From: JBGCEZ01 sp045106735
GTDB taxonomy: Bacteria; Planctomycetota; Phycisphaerae; Phycisphaerales; SM1A02
Direction of reading: 5' to 3'
Assembly: GCA_045106735.1 (NCBI GenBank)
Contig: JBGCEZ010000015.1
Coordinates: 24,256 to 88,255 of the forward strand
Length of the DNA stretch: 64,000 bases
Under the pieces are notes generated by a model that saw only the letters and a program-made list of their open reading frames with translations, ran no database searches and was not told the origin of the DNA. Shown here in pieces: positions 51,428-60,316 of this stretch (positions are counted from its first letter, which is position 1; each line of letters starts with the position of its first letter). A program made the position numbers and the translations under genes.

Positions 51428-52423
51428 TTAGTCAGCCGAAGCACCGGTGACGTTGACGCGCCACACGGGCATGTCCAGCCACGAAACGTATTGGACGGTC
51501 CACGCGCACGTGGCGTTCGCCGCCGGTTCGACTGATTCTGCTTCGGGAACGGCCAAACTCACCAGGACGCCGGCATCCGGTGACCAGGAGGCCACGGTCA
51601 TCGGCCGACGCTGGGCGCCGTCCGGGCACCGGCGGGCGACGATCTTGGGTGCGTGTGCGTGTGCGTGTGCGTGTGCGGGTGCGTGGCCGCGTGCCGCCGC
51701 CGGCGAGGCGTCAAGTATCGTCGGAACCGGCCACGATCGCGGGCCGCCGTCCCCGCCAATGCCCAGGCCGTGGGCCTTGGCCACGGCTTCCTTGCGCGTC
51801 CAGAGTTCCAGGAAGGCCTCGGTCGGCCCGATGCCCGAGCCGGCGCCCGTCGGATTCTTCGCCCCGTCGGTCGACGCTTGCCACGCGGCGAATTCGCCCT
51901 CGGTCAGCGCGGTGCGGGCGACGAGGGCGACGTCGGACATGGCGCGTTGCACTTCAATATCCAGACCAATCCCGCGGCCGACGGGCGGGGCGTGCGGGGG
52001 CGTGGCCGGGAGCTCGTGCGCCGGCGCCGCCTCGTCTTGACCGAGCCGCTCACTGATCGCGATCGCAATGCGGTCGCCGGCGTTCGAAGCGTTGAAGTCG
52101 AGGGCTTCGTGATCCGGCAGCCAGCGTCGGCCCGGCCCCGTCGACGCGAAGACGAGTTCGGCGGGCGCGGTGTTTGTGATCTGGCCGAGCGCGGTGCGCA
52201 ACAAGGCCCGGCGCAATCGAAATGCCTCCGCATGCTCGGGGAAGCGGAACTGGCTCGACCGCGCGAGCTCGTCGGCGGCGAGCACGCGGCCAGGATCCGG
52301 CAGGGCGGTCCGGGCCTGGGCGACCGAAGCAAAGACCACCGACACCACGCCCGGCGTTGGACGGAGTGGGTGACGCGGATCCTGTGGATCGCGCGATCCA
52401 GGTGCATGCGGCGACTGGTTCAT
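51428..52423 (-). CDS. Sfp-type 4'-phosphopantetheinyl transferase
   Basis: The 331-residue enzyme converts apo carrier proteins to the holo form using coenzyme A. It has the substrate-binding FNASNAGD (residues 110-117), GIGLDIEVQ with Asp155 and Glu157, and WTRKEAVAKAHG with Lys211, Glu212 and Lys216. It is the natural activator of the three carrier sites of the cluster. An Ala-His dipeptide expansion (DNA 51649-51685, AHAHAHAHA) sits in a C-terminal loop. The ATG overlaps the glycosyltransferase stop by 4 nt. The C-terminus is longer than in Sfp (224 residues). Confidence 0.9.
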   Translation of the reverse strand: MNQSPHAPGSRDPQDPRHPLRPTPGVVSVVFASVAQARTALPDPGRVLAADELARSSQFRFPEHAEAFRLRRALLRTALGQITNTAPAELVFASTGPGRRWLPDHEALDFNASNAGDRIAIAISERLGQDEAAPAHELPATPPHAPPVGRGIGLDIEVQRAMSDVALVARTALTEGEFAAWQASTDGAKNPTGAGSGIGPTEAFLELWTRKEAVAKAHGLGIGGDGGPRSWPVPTILDASPAAARGHAPAHAHAHAHAPKIVARRCPDGAQRRPMTVASWSPDAGVLVSLAVPEAESVEPAANATCAWTVQYVSWLDMPVWRVNVTGASAD

Positions 52424-53823
52424 GGGCGAGGGGCCGTCAGCTTGAACATCGCCTCGACCGCGAGCGCCGCCGCGTCCCGGGCGTCGTACGCGAGGAGCGC
52501 GTCGCGCATCGCCGCAGCGCGGCGAGCGTACGCCTCGTCCGTCAGCACTCGTTGGACATCCTGGCGCAGCCCCTCGGCGGTGGCCGACGCCAGATCGCTC
52601 GCGATGCCGATGCCGTGAAAGCGGGTGCGGGCGGCATTGCCGTTCTGGTCGTTGCGGTCGAGCGAGAACACGCGGGTCGGGACGCCATGCAGCGCGCACT
52701 CAACCATCGTATTCGCGCCCGCCGTGGTGATTGCGGCGCGAGCGAACGGCAAGACTTCCATCTGTGGCAACCACCCGAAGGCATGCAGATTCGCCGGCCG
52801 TTCGCCAAGGCTGGCGGGATCGGCCTTTCCGCCCAGAGCCATGACGACGTCCCAGTTCGGTTCCGCCGCGGCCATGGCGACGACGTGGCGAAGAAACGTC
52901 CGGTCGCCACTGGCCACCGTGCTCATCGACACGAGGATCAGCGGCCGCGCTTCCGCCGCGGTGTCCGTCCCCGCGCGTCGCCCGTCCAAGATGTCGTCGA
53001 GCCGCCTCCGGTCCGCGGCATCCAGTGCCGGTTCCGGGCGATCCAGATCGACCATCGGGCCGGCGTGGGCCACGCGGGCCGGCGGGGCGTGCGGAAAGTC
53101 GAGCTCGCGCGGCATGAGGTAGAGCAGCGGCAGGTCGCGGGCCACGTACGGAATCAACCACGCCCGGCGGTCGAACCATGCGTCGATGTCCACGCCGAGG
53201 CCGCGGGCCAGCGCCGCGGTCAGCGACGGCTTGTCCGACGACCGAGATCGCAACTGGCGTCGCCACCGGTGTCCGCGCTTCCAGGCCAGAAAGCGGGCCC
53301 AGTGCCAATCCAAGGCGCGCTGGCTGCTTCCCCGGGTCGACGGATCGGCCGGAGCCGCTTCGGCCTGCTCCGTACTGGTCGCCCGCCCGTCGCCCGCCGG
53401 CAGGACCGCATGGTGCAGCGGCGGAATGCCCGGCGACTTGAAGACATTGAGAAACGGGGATACGAGGCCGGTCGGGTACCCGGCGTGCCGCGAGACCATG
53501 ATGTGCGGGTGGAGTTCCAGGTCGACGAGCACCGCATCGGGCGCGATGTCGCTCAGGGTCGCGGCGAGTTCGTGCACACCAAGGGCCTGGGCCGGATCCG
53601 CCCGGCGCTGCGCCGGCGACCACCCGGGTGGCGGGCCATCGAGCTGGCGGAAGTCGAAACCGTGCTCGCGGATCCGCTCGCCCACATCCATCGGACTGGC
53701 GATCGTCACGCGGTGGCCGCGGCGTTCCAGGCGCCGGCCGAGCGCGCACGTGGCGTTCATGATGCCGGTCAGCCCGTTGATGATGCAGAGCAGGTGGGTC
53801 ACGGGGTTCGCGGGCGATCGCAT
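52420..53823 (-). CDS. GT1-type (UGT/MurG-like) glycosyltransferase
   Basis: The 467-residue protein has two Rossmann-like halves: an N-terminal acceptor half (THLLCIINGLTGIMNATCAL, RRGHRVTIASP) and a C-terminal nucleotide-sugar half (LILVSMSTVASGDRTFL, then LHAFGWLPQMEVLPFARAAI and TTAGANTMVECALHGVP). The last block is the UGT signature. It could glycosylate the peptide, since it shares an overlap with the phosphopantetheinyl transferase, but other acceptors are possible. The ATG at 53823 lacks a clear Shine-Dalgarno; a GTG at 53802 is the alternative. Confidence 0.85.
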   Translation of the reverse strand: MRSPANPVTHLLCIINGLTGIMNATCALGRRLERRGHRVTIASPMDVGERIREHGFDFRQLDGPPPGWSPAQRRADPAQALGVHELAATLSDIAPDAVLVDLELHPHIMVSRHAGYPTGLVSPFLNVFKSPGIPPLHHAVLPAGDGRATSTEQAEAAPADPSTRGSSQRALDWHWARFLAWKRGHRWRRQLRSRSSDKPSLTAALARGLGVDIDAWFDRRAWLIPYVARDLPLLYLMPRELDFPHAPPARVAHAGPMVDLDRPEPALDAADRRRLDDILDGRRAGTDTAAEARPLILVSMSTVASGDRTFLRHVVAMAAAEPNWDVVMALGGKADPASLGERPANLHAFGWLPQMEVLPFARAAITTAGANTMVECALHGVPTRVFSLDRNDQNGNAARTRFHGIGIASDLASATAEGLRQDVQRVLTDEAYARRAAAMRDALLAYDARDAAALAVEAMFKLTAPRP

Positions 53824-53889
53824 CCATTGGGCACGGAAAGATTGACCCCGGCGGCCCGGGGGGGCCGGGGGGCACGGTACGGTAGCGTC

Positions 53890-54636
53890 ATGTCATCGAC
53901 CCCGGCCCACCGCGACTCCGGCGACTCCGGCGACGCCGGAGACCTCCGCGACTCCAGCGACCCCAGCGACCCCGCCCTCACCCGGACCATTCTGCTCGAC
54001 GGCTCGTCCACCGCCGGCGAGAAGATCGATCGGCTGCTGCCGATGGTGTACGAGCAACTTCGGGGCACGGCCCAGCGGCTCCTGGCCGGTGAGCGGATCG
54101 ACCACACCCTCGGCGCGACCGCGGTGGTGCACGAGGCGTACATGCGGCTCGTCGGCGATCGAAAACTGCCGTGGGCCAATCGGGCGCACTTTTATGCCGC
54201 CGCCGCGGAAGCGATGCGGCGGGTGCTCATGGACCACGCCCGGGCCCGGAATCGGGTGAAGCGAGGCGGGGCGGTGTCGACGGTTCGGTTCGGTGATGCG
54301 GGACATCCGGACGCCCCGTCGGCCTCCCAGTTCGCCTCCCAGTTGGCTGACCTCCAGCACGCATTCGACGCGGCCGACGCGAATTCCGAGATGATTCTGG
54401 CGTTGGACGATGGCATCCGACGCTTGGAGGATGTGGACCCGCGGGCGGCCACCGTCCTGCGATTGCGGTTCTTTGCCGGGCTCACGGTGTCCGAGACGGC
54501 GTCGGCCATGGACGTCAGTCCACGGCAGGTGGACCGGCTTTGGGCGTTCGCCCGGGCCTGGCTGTTCCGAGATCTGGAGGCACAGGACAATGCAGACCCC
54601 GCCACGGGCGATGGAGATCCTGGGCCAGGCGATTGA
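53890..54636 (+). CDS. ECF-type RNA polymerase sigma factor of the planctomycete kinase-linked group
   Basis: The 248-residue protein has region 2 (IDRLLPMVYEQLRGTAQRLL, HTLGATAVVHEAYMRL, FYAAAAEAMRRVLMDHARAR) and region 4 (DPRAATVLRLRFFAGLTVSETASAMDVSPRQVDRLW). This is the ECF-like subgroup often encoded next to Ser/Thr kinases. The N-terminus is a run of 9-bp repeats (53914-53973) giving DSGDSGDAGD-type Asp/Ser repeats. It overlaps the kinase gene by 47 nt, so kinase and sigma factor are likely made together and the kinase may control its activity. Confidence 0.9.
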   Translation: MSSTPAHRDSGDSGDAGDLRDSSDPSDPALTRTILLDGSSTAGEKIDRLLPMVYEQLRGTAQRLLAGERIDHTLGATAVVHEAYMRLVGDRKLPWANRAHFYAAAAEAMRRVLMDHARARNRVKRGGAVSTVRFGDAGHPDAPSASQFASQLADLQHAFDAADANSEMILALDDGIRRLEDVDPRAATVLRLRFFAGLTVSETASAMDVSPRQVDRLWAFARAWLFRDLEAQDNADPATGDGDPGPGD

Positions 54637-57600
54637 ACTCGCGCCGGGCGAGCGGCCGGGCTTTCTCGCCTCAGCGTGCCAGGGCGACGAAGGATTGCGG
54701 GCCGAGGTTCAGTCGTTGCTCGCCGCGCACGAACGGGCTGGCGGCTTCCTGGCCGAGCCTGGCCTCGGGCCCGCCGACGAGACCAGCGCGTTCGCCGCCG
54801 CGGCCCGCGACTTCCTGGGTCCTTCCGGGGCGGGCCACGACCCCGCCGCGATGCTCGGCACCACCATCGGCCGCTACACGCTCCGGCAAGTCATCGGCGA
54901 AGGCGGGCACGGCACCGTCTACATGGCCGAGCAGACCGAGCCGGTGCGCCGCCGTGTCGCCCTGAAGCTCATCAAGCCCGGCATGGACTCGCAGCAGGTG
55001 CTGGCCCGGTTCGACGCCGAACGCCAGGCCCTCGCCCTGATGGATCACTCGGGCATCGCCACGGTGCTCGATGGCGGCACCACCGAGCAGGGCCGTCCGT
55101 ATTTCGTGATGGAACTCGTGCGCGGCACGCCGATCACCGAGTTCTGTGACGCAAGCAATCTGCCGCCGCGCGAACGCCTGATCTTGATGATCGACGTCAT
55201 CGGCGCGGTGCAGCACGCCCACCAGAAAGGCGTGATCCATCGCGACCTCAAACCGGCCAACATCCTGGTCACGCTGGAAGGTGGCCGCCCGGTCCCCAAG
55301 GTCATCGACTTCGGCATCGCCAAGGCCATCCACGGGCCGCTCACCGAACGCACGCTGTTCACCGAGTTTCGCCAGATGGTGGGCACGCCGCAGTACATGA
55401 GTCCCGAGCAGGCCGAGATGTCGTCCATCGACGTGGATACGCGGACGGATGTGTACGCCCTCGGCGTCGTCCTCTACGAGTTGCTCGTTGGATCGCCGCC
55501 GTTCTCGGCCGACGAGTTGGCCGAGGCCGGCTTGGCCGGCATGCAGCGGATGCTCAAGGATGTCGAACCACCGCGACCGAGCGTTCGGCTGAGCACCCTC
55601 GGCGGGGCGGCGTCGACGGTGGCGGTGGCCCGCTCGATCGAACCAGACGGACTGCGCAAGCTCGTGCGCGGCGAGCTTGACTGGATCGTCATGACGGCGA
55701 TGGACAAGGACCGGCGACGGCGCTATCAAGCGGCAGCCGAAATGGCCGCGGATCTGCGGCGGTACCTGGAGGACGAGCCGGTCAGTGCCGCGCCGCCGAG
55801 CGCCGCGTACCGCACGCTCAAGTTCGTGCGGCGGCACCGCACCGCAGTGGCGGCGGCCGCGGCCGTCGGCCTGTCGTTGGTGATCGGCGCGACGGCGGCC
55901 ACGGTGTTCGCCGTCCGGGCACGGGAGAGCGCCAGCCTGGCCCGGGAGGCCAGCGCGAACGCCCGCGATGCCGCGTCCGAGGCGCGGCTCCGGGCGGCCG
56001 AGAACGAACGCTTGGTGTACGCCGTCAGCCTGCAAGCGGCCGACGCGGCGATTCGCAACGGGGATCCGGACGAGGCTCGCCGGCGCCTGTCGGCCTGTGC
56101 GGCGCCCGCACGCGGCTGGGCCTGGGCGTGGATCAACCGCGAGGCGACCGATCCGAGCGTGGCCATTGGTGAGCACGCGGAGCCAGGGATTCGCGATGTG
56201 GCGTACTCCCCCGACGGCCGGCTCCTGGCCAGCGTCGGCACGGACCGGGTCGTGCGGATCTGGGACCTGGCCGGCGGGCAGCCGATGCACGCGATGGCCG
56301 GGCACGCGGACACGGTCACCGGAGCCGCGTTCAGCCCCGACGGGCGGCGGCTCGCCACCTGCAGTGCCGATCGCACGGTCCGCGTGTGGGACGTCATGCG
56401 CGGCTCGGAGATCGCGACGCTGGCCGGGCACACGTCGTGGGTGAGCGGCGTGGCCTGGGATCCGCGCGGGACGTGGTTCGCCTCGGCCGGCGGCGATTCG
56501 AACGTCCTGATCTGGGACGCCGAAACGCTGGAGGTGCGGGCCCGCCTCGGCGGCTACGCCCACGATGTGTGGGGCATCGACGCCAGTCCTGACGGGGCGC
56601 GGCTGGCCACCAGTACGGGCGACGGCCAGCTCGTGGTCTGGGATGTGGCCAGCGGCGAGCGAACGCTCGAACGCACGGTCAGCGACTTTGGGATCTGGTC
56701 CGTCGAGTACAGCCCGGACGGTGAGCGGGTGGTCGTGGCGGGTTTCGACAACCGGGCCACGGTGCGCGACGCCGCGTCGGGCGACCTTCGGCTGGAACTC
56801 GGCGGCAGCAATTTGCCGGTGCGGGCCGCCACGTTCACCACCGACGGGCGATTCGTCATCGTGGCCGGCTTTGGGGCGCTGCGCACGTTCGACGCCGCAA
56901 GCGGTGAGCCGGTGGCCCGCAGCCTGAGTGAACAAGGTGATCTGCACGCCGTGGCCATGCACCCGCAAGGGCAGTCCCTCGCGACCGGCGGCACGACGGC
57001 CGACGTGCGGCGCTGGGGATCTGAAGAAATCGCCGGGCCCATCGAACTCGTCGGCCACCGCGATCTCGTCTTTGAAGTCGTGGCCGCCCCCGGCGGGGCC
57101 ATGCTCTACACCGCGGGGGCCGACGGCAGCGTGCGGGCCTGGGATCGGCGGACGGGCGGGCTCGAGTGGTCGCGTTCGATCGAGCGCGGCGGAGCCTTCA
57201 GCGTCGACGTGACCCCCGACGGCTCCACCGTCATCACCACCGGGGGCGATGGCATGATTCGGAGTTGGGACGCGGCCGACGGCAGCCCGCGTTGGACGGT
57301 GCCCTTCGGCGGCCGGGCCCGGAACCTGTCCATCGCCCCGGACGGCCGCGTCTTCGCCAGCGGCGCCGCGCCCGGTTCGGGGGCGGTGGCCGCGATTCGG
57401 CGGGTCGATACCGGGGAGGTGGTGCACGAACTTGCCGGCCACCGCGGGGCACTGGCCCGCATGGCGTTCAGCCGGACGGGCGACGTGCTCGCCACCACGA
57501 GCACCGACGGCACGGTCATCGTCTGGTCGGTGGACGACGGGACGCCGATGGCGAAGCTGGATGCGTCGGAGGCGGCGTCTGGGGCTGGGTCCGAGACTGG

Positions 57601-58540
57601 GTCCGCGGCCGGGGCCGGAGCCGTCGGCACGCCCAATTCCGTGTGCTTTGGGCCCGGCGAAGGCCAACTGCTCGTCGGCCATACCGGCGGCACGTTGGTG
57701 ACCTGGGAGTGGAGAAGCGAGCGGATCGTTCGCCAGGTGGCGGCCCACAACGCCACGATTGGCGCGGTGGATCTCAGCGCCGACGGCCGGCGCATCCTCA
57801 CCGCCGCGTGGCACAATCCGGAGCTGCGCATCTGGGATGCGGACACCGGCGAGCGGCTCCTGGAGATCGACACGCACATCACCGGCTTGTCGGACGCCCG
57901 GTTCTTGCCCGGCGCGCCCGCCATCGCCGCGTCCGGCATGCAGGGCCGGGTCCGGGTGTGGGAGATCGAGCCGGAGCCCATGAGCTACGCGTGGCGACTT
58001 GAGTTCCAGCGCCGCGCCGAAGACTTCGCGACCCGGACGATGGCGGCCGAGGACCTCGAGCGAACGATCCGGGCCGCGGGACTCCTGCGCGTGGCGGAGA
58101 ACGAACCCGCCGCAGCACTGGACCGCGTGCGCCGGGCCGAGTCCGAACTGGTCGCCGCCGCGGGTCGAGCCGAGCGCGAGCTGCCCGCAGGGCATCCGTT
58201 GCACGGCCAACTCAAACGCGAACTGGAATGGACGCGCGAGATCGTGGCGGCCCGGACGGAGCCGGTGGAGGTCGCGCCGGGCGAGCTGTCGCGGTACGCC
58301 GGACACTTTGGCCCGGTCCGGATTCGCGTCGAGGGCGGGCGGCTGATCGCGGTGCACGAGCAACAACCGATTGATCAACCGCTGCTGGCGATGGGCCAGC
58401 ACACCTGGCAATCCGAACGCATCGGATGGGCCCGCGTGCGCTTTGAAGTCGACGCGGAAGGGGCGGTGCCCGCGATTCGCGTCATGTACCTCGGGCGGCC
58501 CGATGAGGTATTCCCGCGGCGGGCCGACGATCGCGACTGA
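54590..58540 (+). CDS. Membrane-spanning Ser/Thr protein kinase with WD40 sensor domain
   Basis: The 1316-residue protein has a helical N-terminal region typical of planctomycete kinases (AMEILGQAIELAPGERPGFL). The kinase domain has GEGGHGTVYMAEQ, the catalytic Lys in VALKLIKPG, HRDLKPAN near 217, DFGIAK near 241 and GTPQYMSPEQ. One membrane helix lies near 420-442 (AAAAAVGLSLVIGATAATV), followed by a coiled coil. WD40 repeats run from about 530 to 1130 (YSPDGRLLASVGTDRVVRIWD and others), then a C-terminal domain of about 180 residues. The WD40 part should lie outside the membrane and act as sensor or docking platform. GGAGG precedes the ATG. Confidence 0.93.
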   Translation: MQTPPRAMEILGQAIELAPGERPGFLASACQGDEGLRAEVQSLLAAHERAGGFLAEPGLGPADETSAFAAAARDFLGPSGAGHDPAAMLGTTIGRYTLRQVIGEGGHGTVYMAEQTEPVRRRVALKLIKPGMDSQQVLARFDAERQALALMDHSGIATVLDGGTTEQGRPYFVMELVRGTPITEFCDASNLPPRERLILMIDVIGAVQHAHQKGVIHRDLKPANILVTLEGGRPVPKVIDFGIAKAIHGPLTERTLFTEFRQMVGTPQYMSPEQAEMSSIDVDTRTDVYALGVVLYELLVGSPPFSADELAEAGLAGMQRMLKDVEPPRPSVRLSTLGGAASTVAVARSIEPDGLRKLVRGELDWIVMTAMDKDRRRRYQAAAEMAADLRRYLEDEPVSAAPPSAAYRTLKFVRRHRTAVAAAAAVGLSLVIGATAATVFAVRARESASLAREASANARDAASEARLRAAENERLVYAVSLQAADAAIRNGDPDEARRRLSACAAPARGWAWAWINREATDPSVAIGEHAEPGIRDVAYSPDGRLLASVGTDRVVRIWDLAGGQPMHAMAGHADTVTGAAFSPDGRRLATCSADRTVRVWDVMRGSEIATLAGHTSWVSGVAWDPRGTWFASAGGDSNVLIWDAETLEVRARLGGYAHDVWGIDASPDGARLATSTGDGQLVVWDVASGERTLERTVSDFGIWSVEYSPDGERVVVAGFDNRATVRDAASGDLRLELGGSNLPVRAATFTTDGRFVIVAGFGALRTFDAASGEPVARSLSEQGDLHAVAMHPQGQSLATGGTTADVRRWGSEEIAGPIELVGHRDLVFEVVAAPGGAMLYTAGADGSVRAWDRRTGGLEWSRSIERGGAFSVDVTPDGSTVITTGGDGMIRSWDAADGSPRWTVPFGGRARNLSIAPDGRVFASGAAPGSGAVAAIRRVDTGEVVHELAGHRGALARMAFSRTGDVLATTSTDGTVIVWSVDDGTPMAKLDASEAASGAGSETGSAAGAGAVGTPNSVCFGPGEGQLLVGHTGGTLVTWEWRSERIVRQVAAHNATIGAVDLSADGRRILTAAWHNPELRIWDADTGERLLEIDTHITGLSDARFLPGAPAIAASGMQGRVRVWEIEPEPMSYAWRLEFQRRAEDFATRTMAAEDLERTIRAAGLLRVAENEPAAALDRVRRAESELVAAAGRAERELPAGHPLHGQLKRELEWTREIVAARTEPVEVAPGELSRYAGHFGPVRIRVEGGRLIAVHEQQPIDQPLLAMGQHTWQSERIGWARVRFEVDAEGAVPAIRVMYLGRPDEVFPRRADDRD

Positions 58541-58603
58541 GTTCGAAGTGTTGGACGGAAGACAGCAACCTTGTTTCGCCGGGTCAACCGGTACGGAGAT
58601 GTG

Positions 58604-60253
58604 ATGTCAATCAAACTCATGATGCATGATCCTCGCGGATTTGCCGTGTGGATGGGCGATCGGTGCAGCTGTGCAGCGCGGAGCATTGCAACGCCGGCGA
58701 TCATCGGCGCGTCCGCATTCTTCGCCGATGTGGGCGGTGCGGCCGGTGCGGCCGGTGCGCCTGATGCGGCTGATGCGGGCGCGGCAGCGGACGTCGGCCG
58801 CACGGATGCCGTCTACCGGCCGGTCCCCCTCAGCGCCGAGCAGGCATCCGAGGATGTGCGCATCTTGATCGAAACGCTCGATCGCTTGCATGCGGGTTGG
58901 GGACGATACACCGCGGACGAAGCGATGCGATCGCTGCTTGACGGGCTCGCCCGGTCCGTGGTCGAAGGCAGCACCGACGCCGACATGTTCGCCAAGATCA
59001 ATCGCGTGTTGCCGCATCTTCGTTGCGACCACACGTTGGCCGAGCCGCCGGCGGCAATCGAAACGCATCGAGAAGTCGTGGCCACACATTTTCCATTCAC
59101 GTTTCGTCTCTTTGACGGGGCGATGTATGTCGATCGGGTGTCCGCCGTCGCCGCCGATTCGCTGGCCAGGGGCGATCGAATCGATCGGATCAACGGTCGA
59201 TCGGTGCACACGATCATCCGCGAGATCGAGCCGCTCATCTCGGTGGACGGGTGGACCGACGATGTGCGGGGGGCCACGCTTGAGGCGACGAGTGAACTGC
59301 TCGGGAGCGGCATCGAACACCACTGGCCGTTCGTCTTCGGGTGGGCCGGAACGTGGGACGTGGAGGTTGCCCGTCGAACGCCCGGGGGAGCGTGGGCCGA
59401 TCCGCGGGTCGTGCGCGTTCCCGCGATCACGTGGCCGGAATCGATTTCGATGCGCACCGGGGGTGACGCTCGGTACCTCGATTTCGTCGACGGCATGGAT
59501 TTTAGCCTGCGTGCGCGCGCTGCGCCCGCCGCGGATGAACCGCCAGTCGGTGTGCTGCGGATCGACACCTTCGTGAACTACCGGCGTCCGGTTGATCCGC
59601 GAGAGGCGTTCGCCCCGGCGTTCCGCGCGTTGGCCGAGGCGGGCGCGACGCACCTCATCATCGACCTGCGAGCCTGTGGCGGCGGGTCGACGGAGGTGCC
59701 GGATGAGCTGCTTTCGCGTCTCGTGGCCGTCCCGCCCGCGGCCGCCGCCCGGCGTCCGTGGACCCGCGGAACCGGGCCGGGCGACCTGCGGCCGCATCTC
59801 TCGACGTGGGATCCATCGGTCTTCGCCTTGCCGCCGGGGCTCTTTCAGGATCTGGGCAATGGCTTTCAGGAACTTCGCATGCCCCTCGATCCGCCGCCCG
59901 CCGCCCACGATGCGGCCAACCGATTCGACGGTCGGCTGACGGTGCTCATCGGGCCGGTCAACGCATCCGGGGCCACCGTGTTCGCCGCACTGTTGGACGC
60001 CCACCGTCCGAACGTTCGTTTCGTGGGCGAGCCGACGGGCGGAAGTGCCGAGGGACCGACCGCGGGCACGATCGCGTTCTTGACCTTGCCGCATTCCGGC
60101 GTCCAGGTGCGGGTTCCCCTTCTGCGCTCCTGGGTCAACGTGCCGCATCCGCCGGCCGGACTCGGCGTGGAGCCGGACGTCTTGATTCGCCCCACCGTGG
60201 CGGACTGGCTTGCCGGCCGGGATCCGGTCTTGGAGGCGGCGCTGGCGCCGTGA
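58604..60253 (+). CDS. S41-type peptidase-like exported protein
   Basis: The 549-residue protein has a hydrophobic stretch near residues 26-45, then an Ala/Gly/Asp-rich linker (repeat at about 58735-58790), a helical N-domain and a PDZ-less S41-like core (VGVLRIDTFVNYRRP, HLIIDLRACGGGS, LTVLIGPVNASGATVFAALLDA, FVGEPTGGSAEGPTAG). The nucleophile Ser would be in NASGAT. The catalytic Lys expected about 25 residues later in a GKG-type motif is not visible (GSAEG). It may use other residues or be inactive. GGAG lies 5 nt before the ATG, so the TTG at 58571 is rejected. Confidence 0.75.
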   Translation: MSIKLMMHDPRGFAVWMGDRCSCAARSIATPAIIGASAFFADVGGAAGAAGAPDAADAGAAADVGRTDAVYRPVPLSAEQASEDVRILIETLDRLHAGWGRYTADEAMRSLLDGLARSVVEGSTDADMFAKINRVLPHLRCDHTLAEPPAAIETHREVVATHFPFTFRLFDGAMYVDRVSAVAADSLARGDRIDRINGRSVHTIIREIEPLISVDGWTDDVRGATLEATSELLGSGIEHHWPFVFGWAGTWDVEVARRTPGGAWADPRVVRVPAITWPESISMRTGGDARYLDFVDGMDFSLRARAAPAADEPPVGVLRIDTFVNYRRPVDPREAFAPAFRALAEAGATHLIIDLRACGGGSTEVPDELLSRLVAVPPAAAARRPWTRGTGPGDLRPHLSTWDPSVFALPPGLFQDLGNGFQELRMPLDPPPAAHDAANRFDGRLTVLIGPVNASGATVFAALLDAHRPNVRFVGEPTGGSAEGPTAGTIAFLTLPHSGVQVRVPLLRSWVNVPHPPAGLGVEPDVLIRPTVADWLAGRDPVLEAALAP

Positions 60254-60316
60254 TCGCCGCGAGTCTCGTGCGTGGCGGCGAGCTTGGGCGCTCGCACACA
60301 CCGGTGGCCGTGCGCC

